A stretch of 64,000 nucleotides of DNA, taken from NCBI GenBank assembly GCA_016342685.1, contig JAEINU010000001.1, positions 1,222,920 to 1,286,919 on the forward strand, read 5' to 3'. The stretch is from Bacteroidales bacterium. Lineage in GTDB: Bacteria; Bacteroidota; Bacteroidia; Bacteroidales; UBA12077. The notes under the pieces were generated by a model. The model saw only the letters and a list, made by a program, of their open reading frames with translations, searched no databases and was not told the DNA's origin. Shown here piece by piece: positions 27,878-35,997 of the stretch; within the stretch, counting starts at the first letter, position 1, and each line of letters begins with the position of its first letter. The position numbers and the translations under genes are program-made.

Positions 27878-28082
27878 ACCATAGTAATCGATCCTAAATC
27901 AGGTAATTCTGATAATTATCCAGAATACTGGGGACCTCAAGGCGATGTGAGATATGTTTATAATTATGTTAGATGTGTTCGAGATATAGATTAACTATAA
28001 ATAACTAATCATATAAAGCGCATGATACAGAAAGTGTTTTGCGTTTTTTTGTTTTATATTTACCAAACAAACAATTTTATCA

Positions 28083-29408
28083 ATGAATATTTTAATTCAA
28101 AATGGAACAATCGTAACATCTGAAAAATCAATTAATTCAGATATTTATATATCGGATGGTATAATACTTCAAATTGGTAATTCGCTGGATATTAACGATG
28201 AAATTGATAAAACAATTGATGCAGCTGGTAAACTCATTTTTCCGGGAGGAATAGATCCACACGTTCACATGCATCTTCCAACTCCTGCAGGTTTTTCTGC
28301 TGACGATTTTGAAACTGGAAGTAAAGCCGCTCTCAAAGGTGGTACTACAACTTTAATCGACTTTGTTACACCACATAAAGGTCAATCATTAATAGATGCT
28401 TTTATTGATCGAAAATCTGAAGCTGATAAATCGTTTTGCGATTATTCATTTCATATAAGTCCTGTTGAATGGACAAATACTACCGAACAAGAAATTAAAG
28501 ATTGTATTGAATCTGGAATCACTTCGTTTAAAGTCTATATGGCTTATAAGGATAGTATTGGTTTAGATAATGATGATATCTTGAAAGTAATGCAAATAGT
28601 TGGAGAAGCCGGTGGAATTGTAACCCTGCATTGCGAACTTGGAGATGAAATTGATGACTTGCGAAATGAATTAGCAAACAAAGGGAATTTAAGCTCTGAA
28701 TTTCATCCTTTTTCACGACCAGACTATACTGAAGCAGAAGCAGTAAGATCTGCCATAGAAATGGCATCAATTGCAAATTGTCATATATACATTGTTCATA
28801 CATCATGTGCAAAATCAATTGACTATATTAAAAAAGCACAAAAGGATGGTCAAGTAGTTTATTCTGAAACTTGTCCGCAATATTTGATTTTAGATGATTC
28901 AAAATATTTAGGTGATTTTAAGGATACCTCCAAATATGTAATGAGTCCACCCTTGCGCAAAAAGAAAGATCAACATGCTCTTTGGGATGCCATAAACACA
29001 GGAGTTATTAAGACTGTTGGAACAGATCATTGTCCTTTTAATCTTGAACAAAAAGAAAAGGGAATTCATGATTTTAGGATGATTCCTAATGGAGCGGGTG
29101 GTGTTGAGCACAGAATGACTTTGCTTTTTACTTATGGTGTATTACAAAATAGAATTACATACAATCAATTTGTTGATGTTACATCAACACAAGCTGCAAA
29201 GATTTTTGGTTTGTATCCTCAAAAAGGTGAAATATCTGTTGGATCCGATGCTGATTTGGTGATTTGGAATCCTAAAGCTGAAAATACGATATCCGTTGCG
29301 AATCATCATCAAAACTGCGATCTTGAAATATATGAAGGAATAAAAACCATCGGAGCTCCCGAATTCGTTATCTCAGACGGAGAAATTGTTGTTGAGAATG
29401 AGAATTGA
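28083..29408 (+). CDS. hyuA: Dihydropyrimidinase/hydantoinase-type amidohydrolase
   Basis: Zinc amidohydrolase that opens cyclic ureides. The 441-residue protein shows the metal motif GGIDPHVHMHLPTP, the carboxylated-lysine segment TSFKVYMAYKDS, histidine ligands in VTLHCEL and IVHTSCA, and the metal aspartate in VGTDHCPFNLEQKEKG. It begins 88 nt after the IS-split gene and is part of the purine-ring-opening set. E. coli hyuA occupies the equivalent place. Other family members act on dihydropyrimidines, which is possible but less favoured here. Confidence 0.9.
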   Translation: MNILIQNGTIVTSEKSINSDIYISDGIILQIGNSLDINDEIDKTIDAAGKLIFPGGIDPHVHMHLPTPAGFSADDFETGSKAALKGGTTTLIDFVTPHKGQSLIDAFIDRKSEADKSFCDYSFHISPVEWTNTTEQEIKDCIESGITSFKVYMAYKDSIGLDNDDILKVMQIVGEAGGIVTLHCELGDEIDDLRNELANKGNLSSEFHPFSRPDYTEAEAVRSAIEMASIANCHIYIVHTSCAKSIDYIKKAQKDGQVVYSETCPQYLILDDSKYLGDFKDTSKYVMSPPLRKKKDQHALWDAINTGVIKTVGTDHCPFNLEQKEKGIHDFRMIPNGAGGVEHRMTLLFTYGVLQNRITYNQFVDVTSTQAAKIFGLYPQKGEISVGSDADLVIWNPKAENTISVANHHQNCDLEIYEGIKTIGAPEFVISDGEIVVENEN

Positions 29409-29440
29409 TTTCAGAAAAGAAAAGACGGTTCTTAAAAAGA

Positions 29441-29506
29441 GATTCCCGCTTAAGCGGGAATAACATATTCACTAATATTTTTGTAATCCCCAATCAAGTT
29501 GGGGAT
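29441..29506. repeat. REP-like palindromes downstream of hyuA
   Basis: A perfect 20-nt palindrome ATTCCCGCTTAAGCGGGAAT (29442-29461), followed by ATCCCCA/TGGGGAT (29486-29506). Same sequence family as the units at 23176 and 24533; it may also serve as a terminator. Confidence 0.6.
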
Positions 29507-29511
29507 CTATT

Positions 29512-29670
29512 TTAAACTTCAAAAATATCCTTAACTTCCATCACCTTTTTATCATAGCCTTTTAACGCAATATTGATCATTGTAAAACCAAGTTGGCGTA
29601 ATAATAAAACGTATTTTGGGAATATGAATCTAAAAACTGCCAACAAATTCGCCTCACATAATTGAAGTTC
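29512..29670 (-). pseudogene. Possible gene remnant downstream of ygeW
   Basis: A 52-codon open stretch without a convincing start, bounded upstream by a stop at 29671-29673. It encodes a protein-like tail (LLAVFRFIFPKYVLLLRQLG, then ALKGYDKKVMEVKDIFEV). It looks like the C-terminus of a lost enzyme, but no family is recognised and it may be chance. Confidence 0.25.
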
Positions 29671-29680
29671 TTACTCAAGA

Positions 29681-29712
29681 AAAAAGAGTAGGCTTAAAAA
29701 CCTACTCTTTTT
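29681..29712 (-). terminator. Terminator of ygeW/ygeY transcript
   Basis: AAAAAGAGTAGG (29681-29692) pairs with CCTACTCTTTTT (29701-29712). On the minus strand the hairpin overlaps the ygeW stop codon and is followed by a U-rich run. Confidence 0.75.
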
Positions 29713-30881
29713 TTATCCCTTTTAAGGATATTATCTAATACTTCACTTGGCTTTTCAAATTTGTTTGTAAACATCATTGAAGCAATAATGTATGGTTTAA
29801 ATCCGGCTTCCAGATAAGTTTTAATTTTATATTTCTCAAATACATCACCATCAACTTCACCATCTTCGCATGAAACACCGCTAATGTCAGCAGGTAAACA
29901 GTGCATATACAATGCATCCTGATTTTTGGTTAGTTTCATTTTAGCTTCGTCGTATTCCCAATCCTTATGCTTCGCATTATTTGCTAGACAGGTTTGTTCT
30001 AATGCTTTTAAGCCTTCAACGTCTTTATTCTTTAATAATTCTGTACGTTGCTGCATTATATGGAATGGAGCCCAGCTTTTTGGATATACAATATCCGCAT
30101 CTTTCATTGCTTCTTCCATATTATGACTAATATTGAATGATCCACCGCTTTCTTCTGAGTTTTTCTTTGCGATATCTACTATTTCAGGAATTAACTCATA
30201 TCCTTCAGGATAAGCTAACTCAATATCCATTCCGTAACGAGACATTAAACCAATTATACCTTGTGGCACTGACAATGGTTTTCCGTAACTTGGCGAATAT
30301 GCCCAGCTCATTACAATTTTTTTACCTTTCAAGTTCTCTAAAGAACCAAACTCTTTTTCCAAATGCATTAAATCAGCCATTGCTTGTGTTGGGTGATCCT
30401 GATCACATTGTAAATTTACAATTCCAGGACGAGATGGTAATACACCTTCTTTAAATCCTTCATCTAATGCATCTCCTACTTCACGCATGTATTTATTTCC
30501 TTCGCCAAGATACATATCATCACGAATTCCAATAAAATCTGATAAGAAAGAAATCATGTTTGCAGTTTCACGAACAGTTTCTCCGTGAGCAATTTGCGAT
30601 TTTTGCTCATCTAAATCTTGAACAGCACAACCCAATAAATTACTTGCCGATGCAAACGAAAAACGTGTACGTGTTGAGTTATCTCGGAAGTTTGAAATTG
30701 CTAATCCTGAATCGAAAACTGATGGAGAAATATTGTTATCTCTCATTTCCTTTAAGATTTCAGCAACTTCTAATATAGCTTTTAAATCTTCTTTGCTTTT
30801 TTCCCAGGTCAGTAAAAAATCCTTTTTGTAAAGATCAGTCTTTAACTCACCTAGTTTGTTTATCTTATCTTGTAAACTCAT
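29694..30881 (-). CDS. ygeW: YgeW knotted carbamoyltransferase
   Basis: Member of the aspartate/ornithine carbamoyltransferase superfamily found with anaerobic purine catabolism; thought to act phosphorolytically on a ureido compound to give carbamoyl phosphate. Of its 395 residues, the carbamoyl-phosphate motif is FRDNSTRTRFSFASA, the second is NLQCDQDHPTQAMADLMHL, and the substrate-loop motif is MHCLPADISG. Length matches YgeW rather than OTC (about 310-335). It lies 17 nt downstream of ygeY on the same strand, forming a two-gene operon that converges with hyuA. No carbamate kinase gene is nearby. Confidence 0.92.
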   Translation of the reverse strand: MSLQDKINKLGELKTDLYKKDFLLTWEKSKEDLKAILEVAEILKEMRDNNISPSVFDSGLAISNFRDNSTRTRFSFASASNLLGCAVQDLDEQKSQIAHGETVRETANMISFLSDFIGIRDDMYLGEGNKYMREVGDALDEGFKEGVLPSRPGIVNLQCDQDHPTQAMADLMHLEKEFGSLENLKGKKIVMSWAYSPSYGKPLSVPQGIIGLMSRYGMDIELAYPEGYELIPEIVDIAKKNSEESGGSFNISHNMEEAMKDADIVYPKSWAPFHIMQQRTELLKNKDVEGLKALEQTCLANNAKHKDWEYDEAKMKLTKNQDALYMHCLPADISGVSCEDGEVDGDVFEKYKIKTYLEAGFKPYIIASMMFTNKFEKPSEVLDNILKRDKKRVGF

Positions 30882-30898
30882 AAATTTTCTTTTTTAAA

Positions 30899-32086
30899 TT
30901 AAATCTCGTAAGCAAAAGCTGCGTAAAATGCCGATGCCACAACTAAATCATCAATTGCAACTTTTTCGTTTGGAGCATGCGCTAAAACCTCATTCCCAGG
31001 ACCAAAACCAATTGTTGGAATTCCATAAACTCCATTGGTCATAATTCCATTGGTAGAAAATGTCCACTTATCGATATTCACATCTTTATTAAAAAGATTT
31101 TTGAATGAACGAACTCCAGTTTGAACTATTTCATGCTCTACCGGAATTTTCCATGTTGGATAATATTTTTCCATTCCATATTCTAAACCTGTATAAGCAG
31201 TTTCCAAATATTCTAGAACTTCCACTTTTGCATTCATCCCTTTTATTAACTCTTCGATTTCTGCAACCGCAGATTCCTTAGTTTCGCCCCAAGTTAAACG
31301 ACGATCCAAGTGAATTCGTGCATAATCAGAAACAGCGCATAACGAAGGACTTCCAGAAATAATTTCAGAAATAGTAACACTTCCTTTACCTAAAAACTCA
31401 TCAAATTTCAATCTTTCATGTAATTGTTCAATTTCCAAAGCTGTTTTTGATGCCATATAAATAGCATTCTTTCCTCGTTCTGGAGCTGAACCATGCGATG
31501 AAACGCCATAAAAATGAACATGCATTTCCATACGTCCACGGTGACCACGATATATATTTAAATTTGTAGGCTCTGTACTAATTACAAAATCGGGTTTAAT
31601 TTTATCTTCTTCAACAATGTATTTCCAACATAAACCATCACAATCTTCTTCAATAACACTTCCAACAAAATAAATTGTAAGATCTTTATCGAAACCTAAT
31701 TCTTTCAAAATTCTACCTGTAGTAACAAATGCTGCGGGTCCACCCTCTTGATCGACAGTACCACGCCCATGAACAAAACCATCTTTAATTTCTCCACCAA
31801 GTGGATTAAAGTCCCAATTATCCATGTTACCCATATCCACTGTATCCATGTGTCCATCAATTGCAAGAATCTTCTTTCCATTTCCTATTCTTCCAATTAC
31901 ATTCCCCAAACCATCAATGTTTACTTCATCAAAGCCAGCTTCTTCCATCTGTCTTTTAAGTTCTAGCTGAACTTCTTTTTCTCCTAAACTTAATGATTTG
32001 ATTTGCACTAATTTTGATAAATTTTCTGCGGTATAATCACGATACTTCTCAGATAAATCGTTGATCTTTTGAAAGATATTTTCCAT
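30899..32086 (-). CDS. ygeY: YgeY M20-family metallohydrolase
   Basis: Dinuclear zinc amidohydrolase of the M20 peptidase family, annotated elsewhere as putative selenium-metabolism hydrolase. The 395-residue protein shows AIDGHMDTVDMG, the bridging aspartate in GRGTVDQEGG, the catalytic glutamate pair in GSVIEEDCDGL, and ISTEPTNLNIYRGHRGRME. It probably hydrolyses a ureido amide intermediate in purine breakdown. First gene of the ygeY-ygeW operon, divergent from xdhC. Family firm; substrate inferred from the cluster. Confidence 0.92.
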   Translation of the reverse strand: MENIFQKINDLSEKYRDYTAENLSKLVQIKSLSLGEKEVQLELKRQMEEAGFDEVNIDGLGNVIGRIGNGKKILAIDGHMDTVDMGNMDNWDFNPLGGEIKDGFVHGRGTVDQEGGPAAFVTTGRILKELGFDKDLTIYFVGSVIEEDCDGLCWKYIVEEDKIKPDFVISTEPTNLNIYRGHRGRMEMHVHFYGVSSHGSAPERGKNAIYMASKTALEIEQLHERLKFDEFLGKGSVTISEIISGSPSLCAVSDYARIHLDRRLTWGETKESAVAEIEELIKGMNAKVEVLEYLETAYTGLEYGMEKYYPTWKIPVEHEIVQTGVRSFKNLFNKDVNIDKWTFSTNGIMTNGVYGIPTIGFGPGNEVLAHAPNEKVAIDDLVVASAFYAAFAYEI

Positions 32087-32318
32087 ATTATTTCTATTCT
32101 AAATTATTCAAGTGCTAAAGTTACATTTTTTATCTTATCCAATAAATAAACAGGATAGTTTTATACATTTCTCTTTTTAATATAGAATTATCGAATATAT
32201 ATTTAAATATTACAAGAATTTTATTCTATCATTAGATCATAAAGTCAAAAAAGAATCTTCAATTTATTGTTAAATCATAAAAACTGCATTTAAAGAAGCA
32301 AAATTACCTAATTCATTG

Positions 32319-32326
32319 TATTTTTG
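32319..32326 (+). promoter_or_regulatory. Candidate Bacteroidota -7 element upstream of xdhC
   Basis: TATTTTTG matches the Bacteroidota TAnnTTTG element and lies 28 nt before the chosen xdhC start. No clean TTTG -33 element was found at the usual spacing, so this is tentative. Confidence 0.3.
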
Positions 32327-32353
32327 ATATGCAAAAATCAAAATTGTTGTATT

Positions 32354-33304
32354 ATGGATATTTGGAATTTTATACAAAAAGAATTGTCAGAAAATAATAA
32401 TGTAATGCTAATTACAGTTGTTGAGAGAAATGGAAGTAGCCCCGGAATTGTGGGTTTTAAGATGGCAGTATCTGCAACTGGAGCAATGACAGGCTCAATT
32501 GGTGGTGGTGTTATGGAGTACAATATGGTTGAACTAGCAAAGAAAGAAGCAAAAAGTGCTACTCAAAAATCATTTATAAAAAAACAAATTCATAAAGCAG
32601 ATGCTGGAAAGGATAAATCGGGATTAATATGCTCAGGAGATCAAACACATTCTTTTACTCTCTTTGATTCTTCAAAAGAGGAACTCATTAATAGTATTAC
32701 ATCACTTTTGAATAAAGGAGAAAATGGAGCTCTTTACTTAAAGCAATCTGGTGTAGAATTTGATAAAAACAAAAAACTTGAAAATCAAATAGATTATGCG
32801 TGCGAAGATGAAAATAATTGGGTTTACAGAGAACAAATTGGAGTAAAACCAACAATGTACATTTTTGGAGCAGGACACGTTAGTTTACCTTTAAGCGAAA
32901 TTTTTAGAGTCCTAGATTTTAAAGTAGTGATACTAGACGACAGAGAAGGTCTCTCGACATTTGAAAACAACAAACACGCACATCAAAAACACATTATTGA
33001 TTATAAAAACCTTGGTGACATTGTTGAAGAAGGTGGTAATAGTTATGCTGTAATAATGACTGTTGCTCATAAAAGTGATGCCGCTGTTTTGAAACAATTG
33101 GTTCAAAAAGATTTAAAATATCTTGGAATGATAGGTAGTAAAAACAAAGTAAAGAGTATTTACGAATTACTTATGAATGAAGGCGTTTCGGTTGAAGAAT
33201 TGGCTAAAGTAGATTCACCGATAGGACTTCCTATAAAAAGTAAGACAACAGCTGAAATTGCAATTAGTATAGCAGCAAAAGTAATTGAAGTTAAGAATTG
33301 TTAA
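32354..33304 (+). CDS. xdhC: XdhC-family molybdenum-hydroxylase accessory factor
   Basis: Matures xanthine dehydrogenase by binding molybdenum cofactor and promoting its sulfuration and insertion. The 316-residue protein (ATG 32354 chosen; an upstream extension has no features) shows the XdhC/CoxI N-terminal domain (VVERNGSSPGIVGFKMAV, GSIGGGVMEYNMVELA). A C-terminal Rossmann domain follows (MYIFGAGHVSLPLSEIFR, VVILDDREGLSTF) with GMIGSKNKVKSIYELL. Divergent from ygeY, and the right edge of the molybdenum/purine island. A strong terminator follows. Confidence 0.9.
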   Translation: MDIWNFIQKELSENNNVMLITVVERNGSSPGIVGFKMAVSATGAMTGSIGGGVMEYNMVELAKKEAKSATQKSFIKKQIHKADAGKDKSGLICSGDQTHSFTLFDSSKEELINSITSLLNKGENGALYLKQSGVEFDKNKKLENQIDYACEDENNWVYREQIGVKPTMYIFGAGHVSLPLSEIFRVLDFKVVILDDREGLSTFENNKHAHQKHIIDYKNLGDIVEEGGNSYAVIMTVAHKSDAAVLKQLVQKDLKYLGMIGSKNKVKSIYELLMNEGVSVEELAKVDSPIGLPIKSKTTAEIAISIAAKVIEVKNC

Positions 33305-33466
33305 TAAAACTGTTAATATAATATTGGAATTTCTATTTTTTGTAATCAAGTTTTATTTATCTTTGCTCAGAATATGATTTTTTGATATTTTAAAAATGAC
33401 ATTGAAAATATTTAAAGACAAAATACAGTCAACAGAACAAAATATAAGGGTCGATTGACCCCGTTA

Positions 33467-33500
33467 AACAGGTTTCTTTTTTAAGAAACCTGTTTTTTTT
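33467..33500 (+). terminator. Terminator of xdhC
   Basis: AACAGGTTTC (33467-33476) pairs with GAAACCTGTT (33485-33494), followed by a run of T to 33500. Confidence 0.85.
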
Positions 33501-33518
33501 GTGCAATAACGAACGATT

Positions 33519-34400
33519 ATGATATTTTTAGTATTAAGTATTTTATCATCAGCAGGGATCTATGTGATCTTCAAATACCTTGACAGATTCAAGATAAATA
33601 CCTTTAATGTTATTATCATAAATTATATTACAGCTGCTGCTTTAGGCCTATTGCTTACAAAAACAAACCCAGATATTTTTCCATTGTTAAAGAATGCATG
33701 GTTGCCCTACTCCATAATTATAGGTGTTTTATTTATAATGATGTTTGTGGTTATAGCAAAATCATCGCAAATTGTAGGAATAGCAATAACAACGGTTTCC
33801 AATAAAATGTCTGTTATAATACCAATTGCTTTTTCAATAATTATTGATCCTTTGGATGTATTAACAAATTTTAAAGCAGTTGGAATTATTCTCGCAATTC
33901 TAGCGGTATTCTTATCGGTATACCGAAAGCGAAAAGTTGAATTTGATCCAAGAAATATTTATTTGCCAGTTATTCTGTTTTTAGGAATGGGATTGGTAGA
34001 TTCATTTGTCAAATATGCCCAACACAAATATGTCGCCGATGATATTCTGCCAATATTTACGGTTATATTATTTGCAATGGCTGCAATATCGGGATTGGTT
34101 ACGAAACTATTACGTAAAACTCCTTTTAGAGAGTTAATCGACAAAAAGATTCTTTTATGGGGAATTGCATTAGGAATTAGTAATTATGGTTCATTATATT
34201 TTCTAATTAAAGCCTTAAATTTTAAAAACAATTTAGGAAATACAATGGATGGATCTATTGTGTTTGGAATTAACAACTTAGGTGTAATTGCTCTATCTGT
34301 AATTATTGGATTAGTTGTTTTCAAGGAAAAATTTCTAAAAATTAATTGGGTCGGAATTATTATATCATTTTTTGCAATCTATATATTATCTAGAACATAA
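33519..34400 (+). CDS. EamA-family transporter
   Basis: Inner-membrane exporter of the drug/metabolite transporter superfamily; 293 residues with about ten hydrophobic helices in two EamA halves (first half ending near residue 130, second starting near 145). The tail FKINWVGIIISFFAIYILSR is typical. Substrate unknown. The stop shares one base with the start of the yigZ-like gene, so the two are cotranscribed. Confidence 0.85.
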   Translation: MIFLVLSILSSAGIYVIFKYLDRFKINTFNVIIINYITAAALGLLLTKTNPDIFPLLKNAWLPYSIIIGVLFIMMFVVIAKSSQIVGIAITTVSNKMSVIIPIAFSIIIDPLDVLTNFKAVGIILAILAVFLSVYRKRKVEFDPRNIYLPVILFLGMGLVDSFVKYAQHKYVADDILPIFTVILFAMAAISGLVTKLLRKTPFRELIDKKILLWGIALGISNYGSLYFLIKALNFKNNLGNTMDGSIVFGINNLGVIALSVIIGLVVFKEKFLKINWVGIIISFFAIYILSRT

Positions 34401-35017
34401 TGGCTGAATTTATAGATGAATATTTAACTATTAGTAAACCTTCTGAAGGTTTTTTTAAAGATCGCGGAAGCAAATTTCTTGCTTTTGCATATCCTGTTTC
34501 TACCGAAGAAGAAATTAAACAACATCAGGAACAATTACGAAGCGATTATCACGATGCACGTCATCATTGCTTTGCATATATGCTGGGAAAGGATAAAAAT
34601 GTCTTTCGTGCAAACGACGATGGTGAACCATCGAGTACTGCCGGCAAACCAATTCTGGGACAAATAAATTCATTCGAATTAACCAACATTTTAATTGTTG
34701 TAATAAGATACTTTGGCGGAACTAAGCTTGGTGTTAGCGGACTAATTAATGCATATAAAACAGCCGCAGAAGAATCACTAAAGAATGCTAAAATCATTAA
34801 AAGAACATTACACGATATTTATGAGCTAAAATTTGAATATCCAGTTATGAATGATGTAATGAAGATAATGAAAGAAGAACAAATTGAGCATATCGATCAA
34901 AATTTTGAATTATCGTGCTCCATAACTTTAAGTTTAAGAAAAGCCGATATAGACAAGGTATTAAGCAAATTTGATCGAATAAAAGATTTAAAAATAGATT
35001 ACATAGAAACGAGATAA
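34400..35017 (+). CDS. YigZ/IMPACT-family protein
   Basis: A 205-residue cytoplasmic protein. The UPF0029/IMPACT N-terminal domain shows DRGSKFLAFAYPVSTEEE, then HHCFAYMLG, DGEPSSTAGKPILGQI and IVVIRYFGGTKLGVSGLI, all hallmark motifs. A DUF1949-like C-terminal domain starts near 135. The biochemical role of bacterial YigZ is poorly defined (nucleic-acid or translation related). It overlaps the EamA gene by 1 nt. Confidence 0.92.
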   Translation: MAEFIDEYLTISKPSEGFFKDRGSKFLAFAYPVSTEEEIKQHQEQLRSDYHDARHHCFAYMLGKDKNVFRANDDGEPSSTAGKPILGQINSFELTNILIVVIRYFGGTKLGVSGLINAYKTAAEESLKNAKIIKRTLHDIYELKFEYPVMNDVMKIMKEEQIEHIDQNFELSCSITLSLRKADIDKVLSKFDRIKDLKIDYIETR

Positions 35018-35080
35018 AAGTTTCAAGTTAAAGATAAAGATAAATTATAAAAAATAAGTACCACTAATAAACTCGGATTA

Positions 35081-35992
35081 ATGGAAAACAAAAATTTAGT
35101 TTCAATCACGGATTATTCGAAAGAAGAGATCTTTGAAATACTAGATCTTGCTGCGGATTTCGAAAAGAATCCAAATCAAAACCTTTTAGACAATAAGGTA
35201 ATTGCAACCCTATTTTTTGAACCGTCGACTCGTACTCGACTAAGTTTCGAAAGTGCAATTAGCCGACTTGGTGGCAAATACATTGGTTTCACCGATGCAA
35301 GTTCTTCAAGTGTTTCAAAAGGAGAATCGCTAAAAGACACAATTATGACTGTTGCTAACTATAGCGATATGATCATTATGCGTCACCCAATTGAAGGTAG
35401 TGCAAGATGGGCAAGCGAAGTTAGCCGTGTACCTGTTGTAAATGCTGGAGATGGAGCCAATCAGCACCCTACACAAACCTTATTGGATTTATATTCAATT
35501 CGAAAAACTCAAGGAACACTCGACAACTTAGACATTTTCTTTGTTGGTGATTTAAAGTACGGTAGAACTGTTCATTCTCTTCTACAAGCAATGGCTATGT
35601 TTAATACTACCTATCATTTTATTTCACCTAAAGAACTTAGAATTCCAGATGAATATAAGTTGTTTTTAGATCGTAAAGGATTAAAATATCATGAACACCG
35701 AGAATTTGATGGAATTATTTCTGATGCTGATATTATTTACATGACTCGTATTCAGCGCGAAAGATTCTCTGATCCTATGGAATATGAAAAAACAAAAAAC
35801 TCATATGTCTTAAAGAATGGTATGCTTGATAATACCAAATCAAACATGAAAGTTTTACATCCACTACCAAGAGTAAATGAAATTGACACAGATGTTGATG
35901 AAAACGAGAAAGCATATTATTTTACTCAGGCTTTGAATGGTGTTTATACTCGCCAGGCAATTATTACTCACATTTTAGGACTTAAAAAATAG
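35081..35992 (+). CDS. pyrB: Aspartate carbamoyltransferase catalytic subunit
   Basis: Condenses carbamoyl phosphate with aspartate, the committed step of pyrimidine synthesis. The 303-residue protein shows the carbamoyl-phosphate motif [15 protein letters not shown], the 80s-loop lysine region [26 protein letters not shown] and HPLPRVNEI. The regulatory subunit gene follows after 5 nt. It is a paralogue of YgeW located only 4 kb away. Confidence 0.97.
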   Translation: MENKNLVSITDYSKEEIFEILDLAADFEKNPNQNLLDNKVIATLFFEPSTRTRLSFESAISRLGGKYIGFTDASSSSVSKGESLKDTIMTVANYSDMIIMRHPIEGSARWASEVSRVPVVNAGDGANQHPTQTLLDLYSIRKTQGTLDNLDIFFVGDLKYGRTVHSLLQAMAMFNTTYHFISPKELRIPDEYKLFLDRKGLKYHEHREFDGIISDADIIYMTRIQRERFSDPMEYEKTKNSYVLKNGMLDNTKSNMKVLHPLPRVNEIDTDVDENEKAYYFTQALNGVYTRQAIITHILGLKK

Positions 35993-35997
35993 AAAAT

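Larger units (their letters stand above)
26603..27889 (+). mobile_element. IS110-family insertion sequence
   Basis: About 1.29 kb inserted in the DUF1566 gene. The ends are defined by where the host reading frame breaks and resumes, to within 1-2 nt. There are no obvious terminal inverted repeats or target duplication beyond a shared C, as expected for IS110. It has a ~267-nt non-coding left end upstream of a 335-codon recombinase and only ~12 nt after it. That matches the IS110 group, in which the bridge RNA is encoded upstream of the recombinase. Confidence 0.85.
25463..27994 (+). pseudogene. DUF1566 lipoprotein gene split by IS110 element
   Basis: Exported lipoprotein with two DUF1566 repeats. 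The signal runs to LMGC (lipobox). Repeat 1 starts TDNGDGTITDNVTGLMWEQD and repeat 2 starts TDNGDGTVSDNATGLMWQQS, each ending with a DWR[VL]P motif. The reading frame is natural up to ...GAGAQRS (26602), then runs two codons into foreign DNA and stops. The missing C-terminus resumes at 27890 as DPKSGNSDNYPEYWGPQGD, reaches CVRDID, and stops at 27994. Joining 26602 to 27890 restores one continuous frame, so the insertion is clean and recent-looking. The truncated 381-residue product may still be made. Its function is unknown. Confidence 0.85.
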
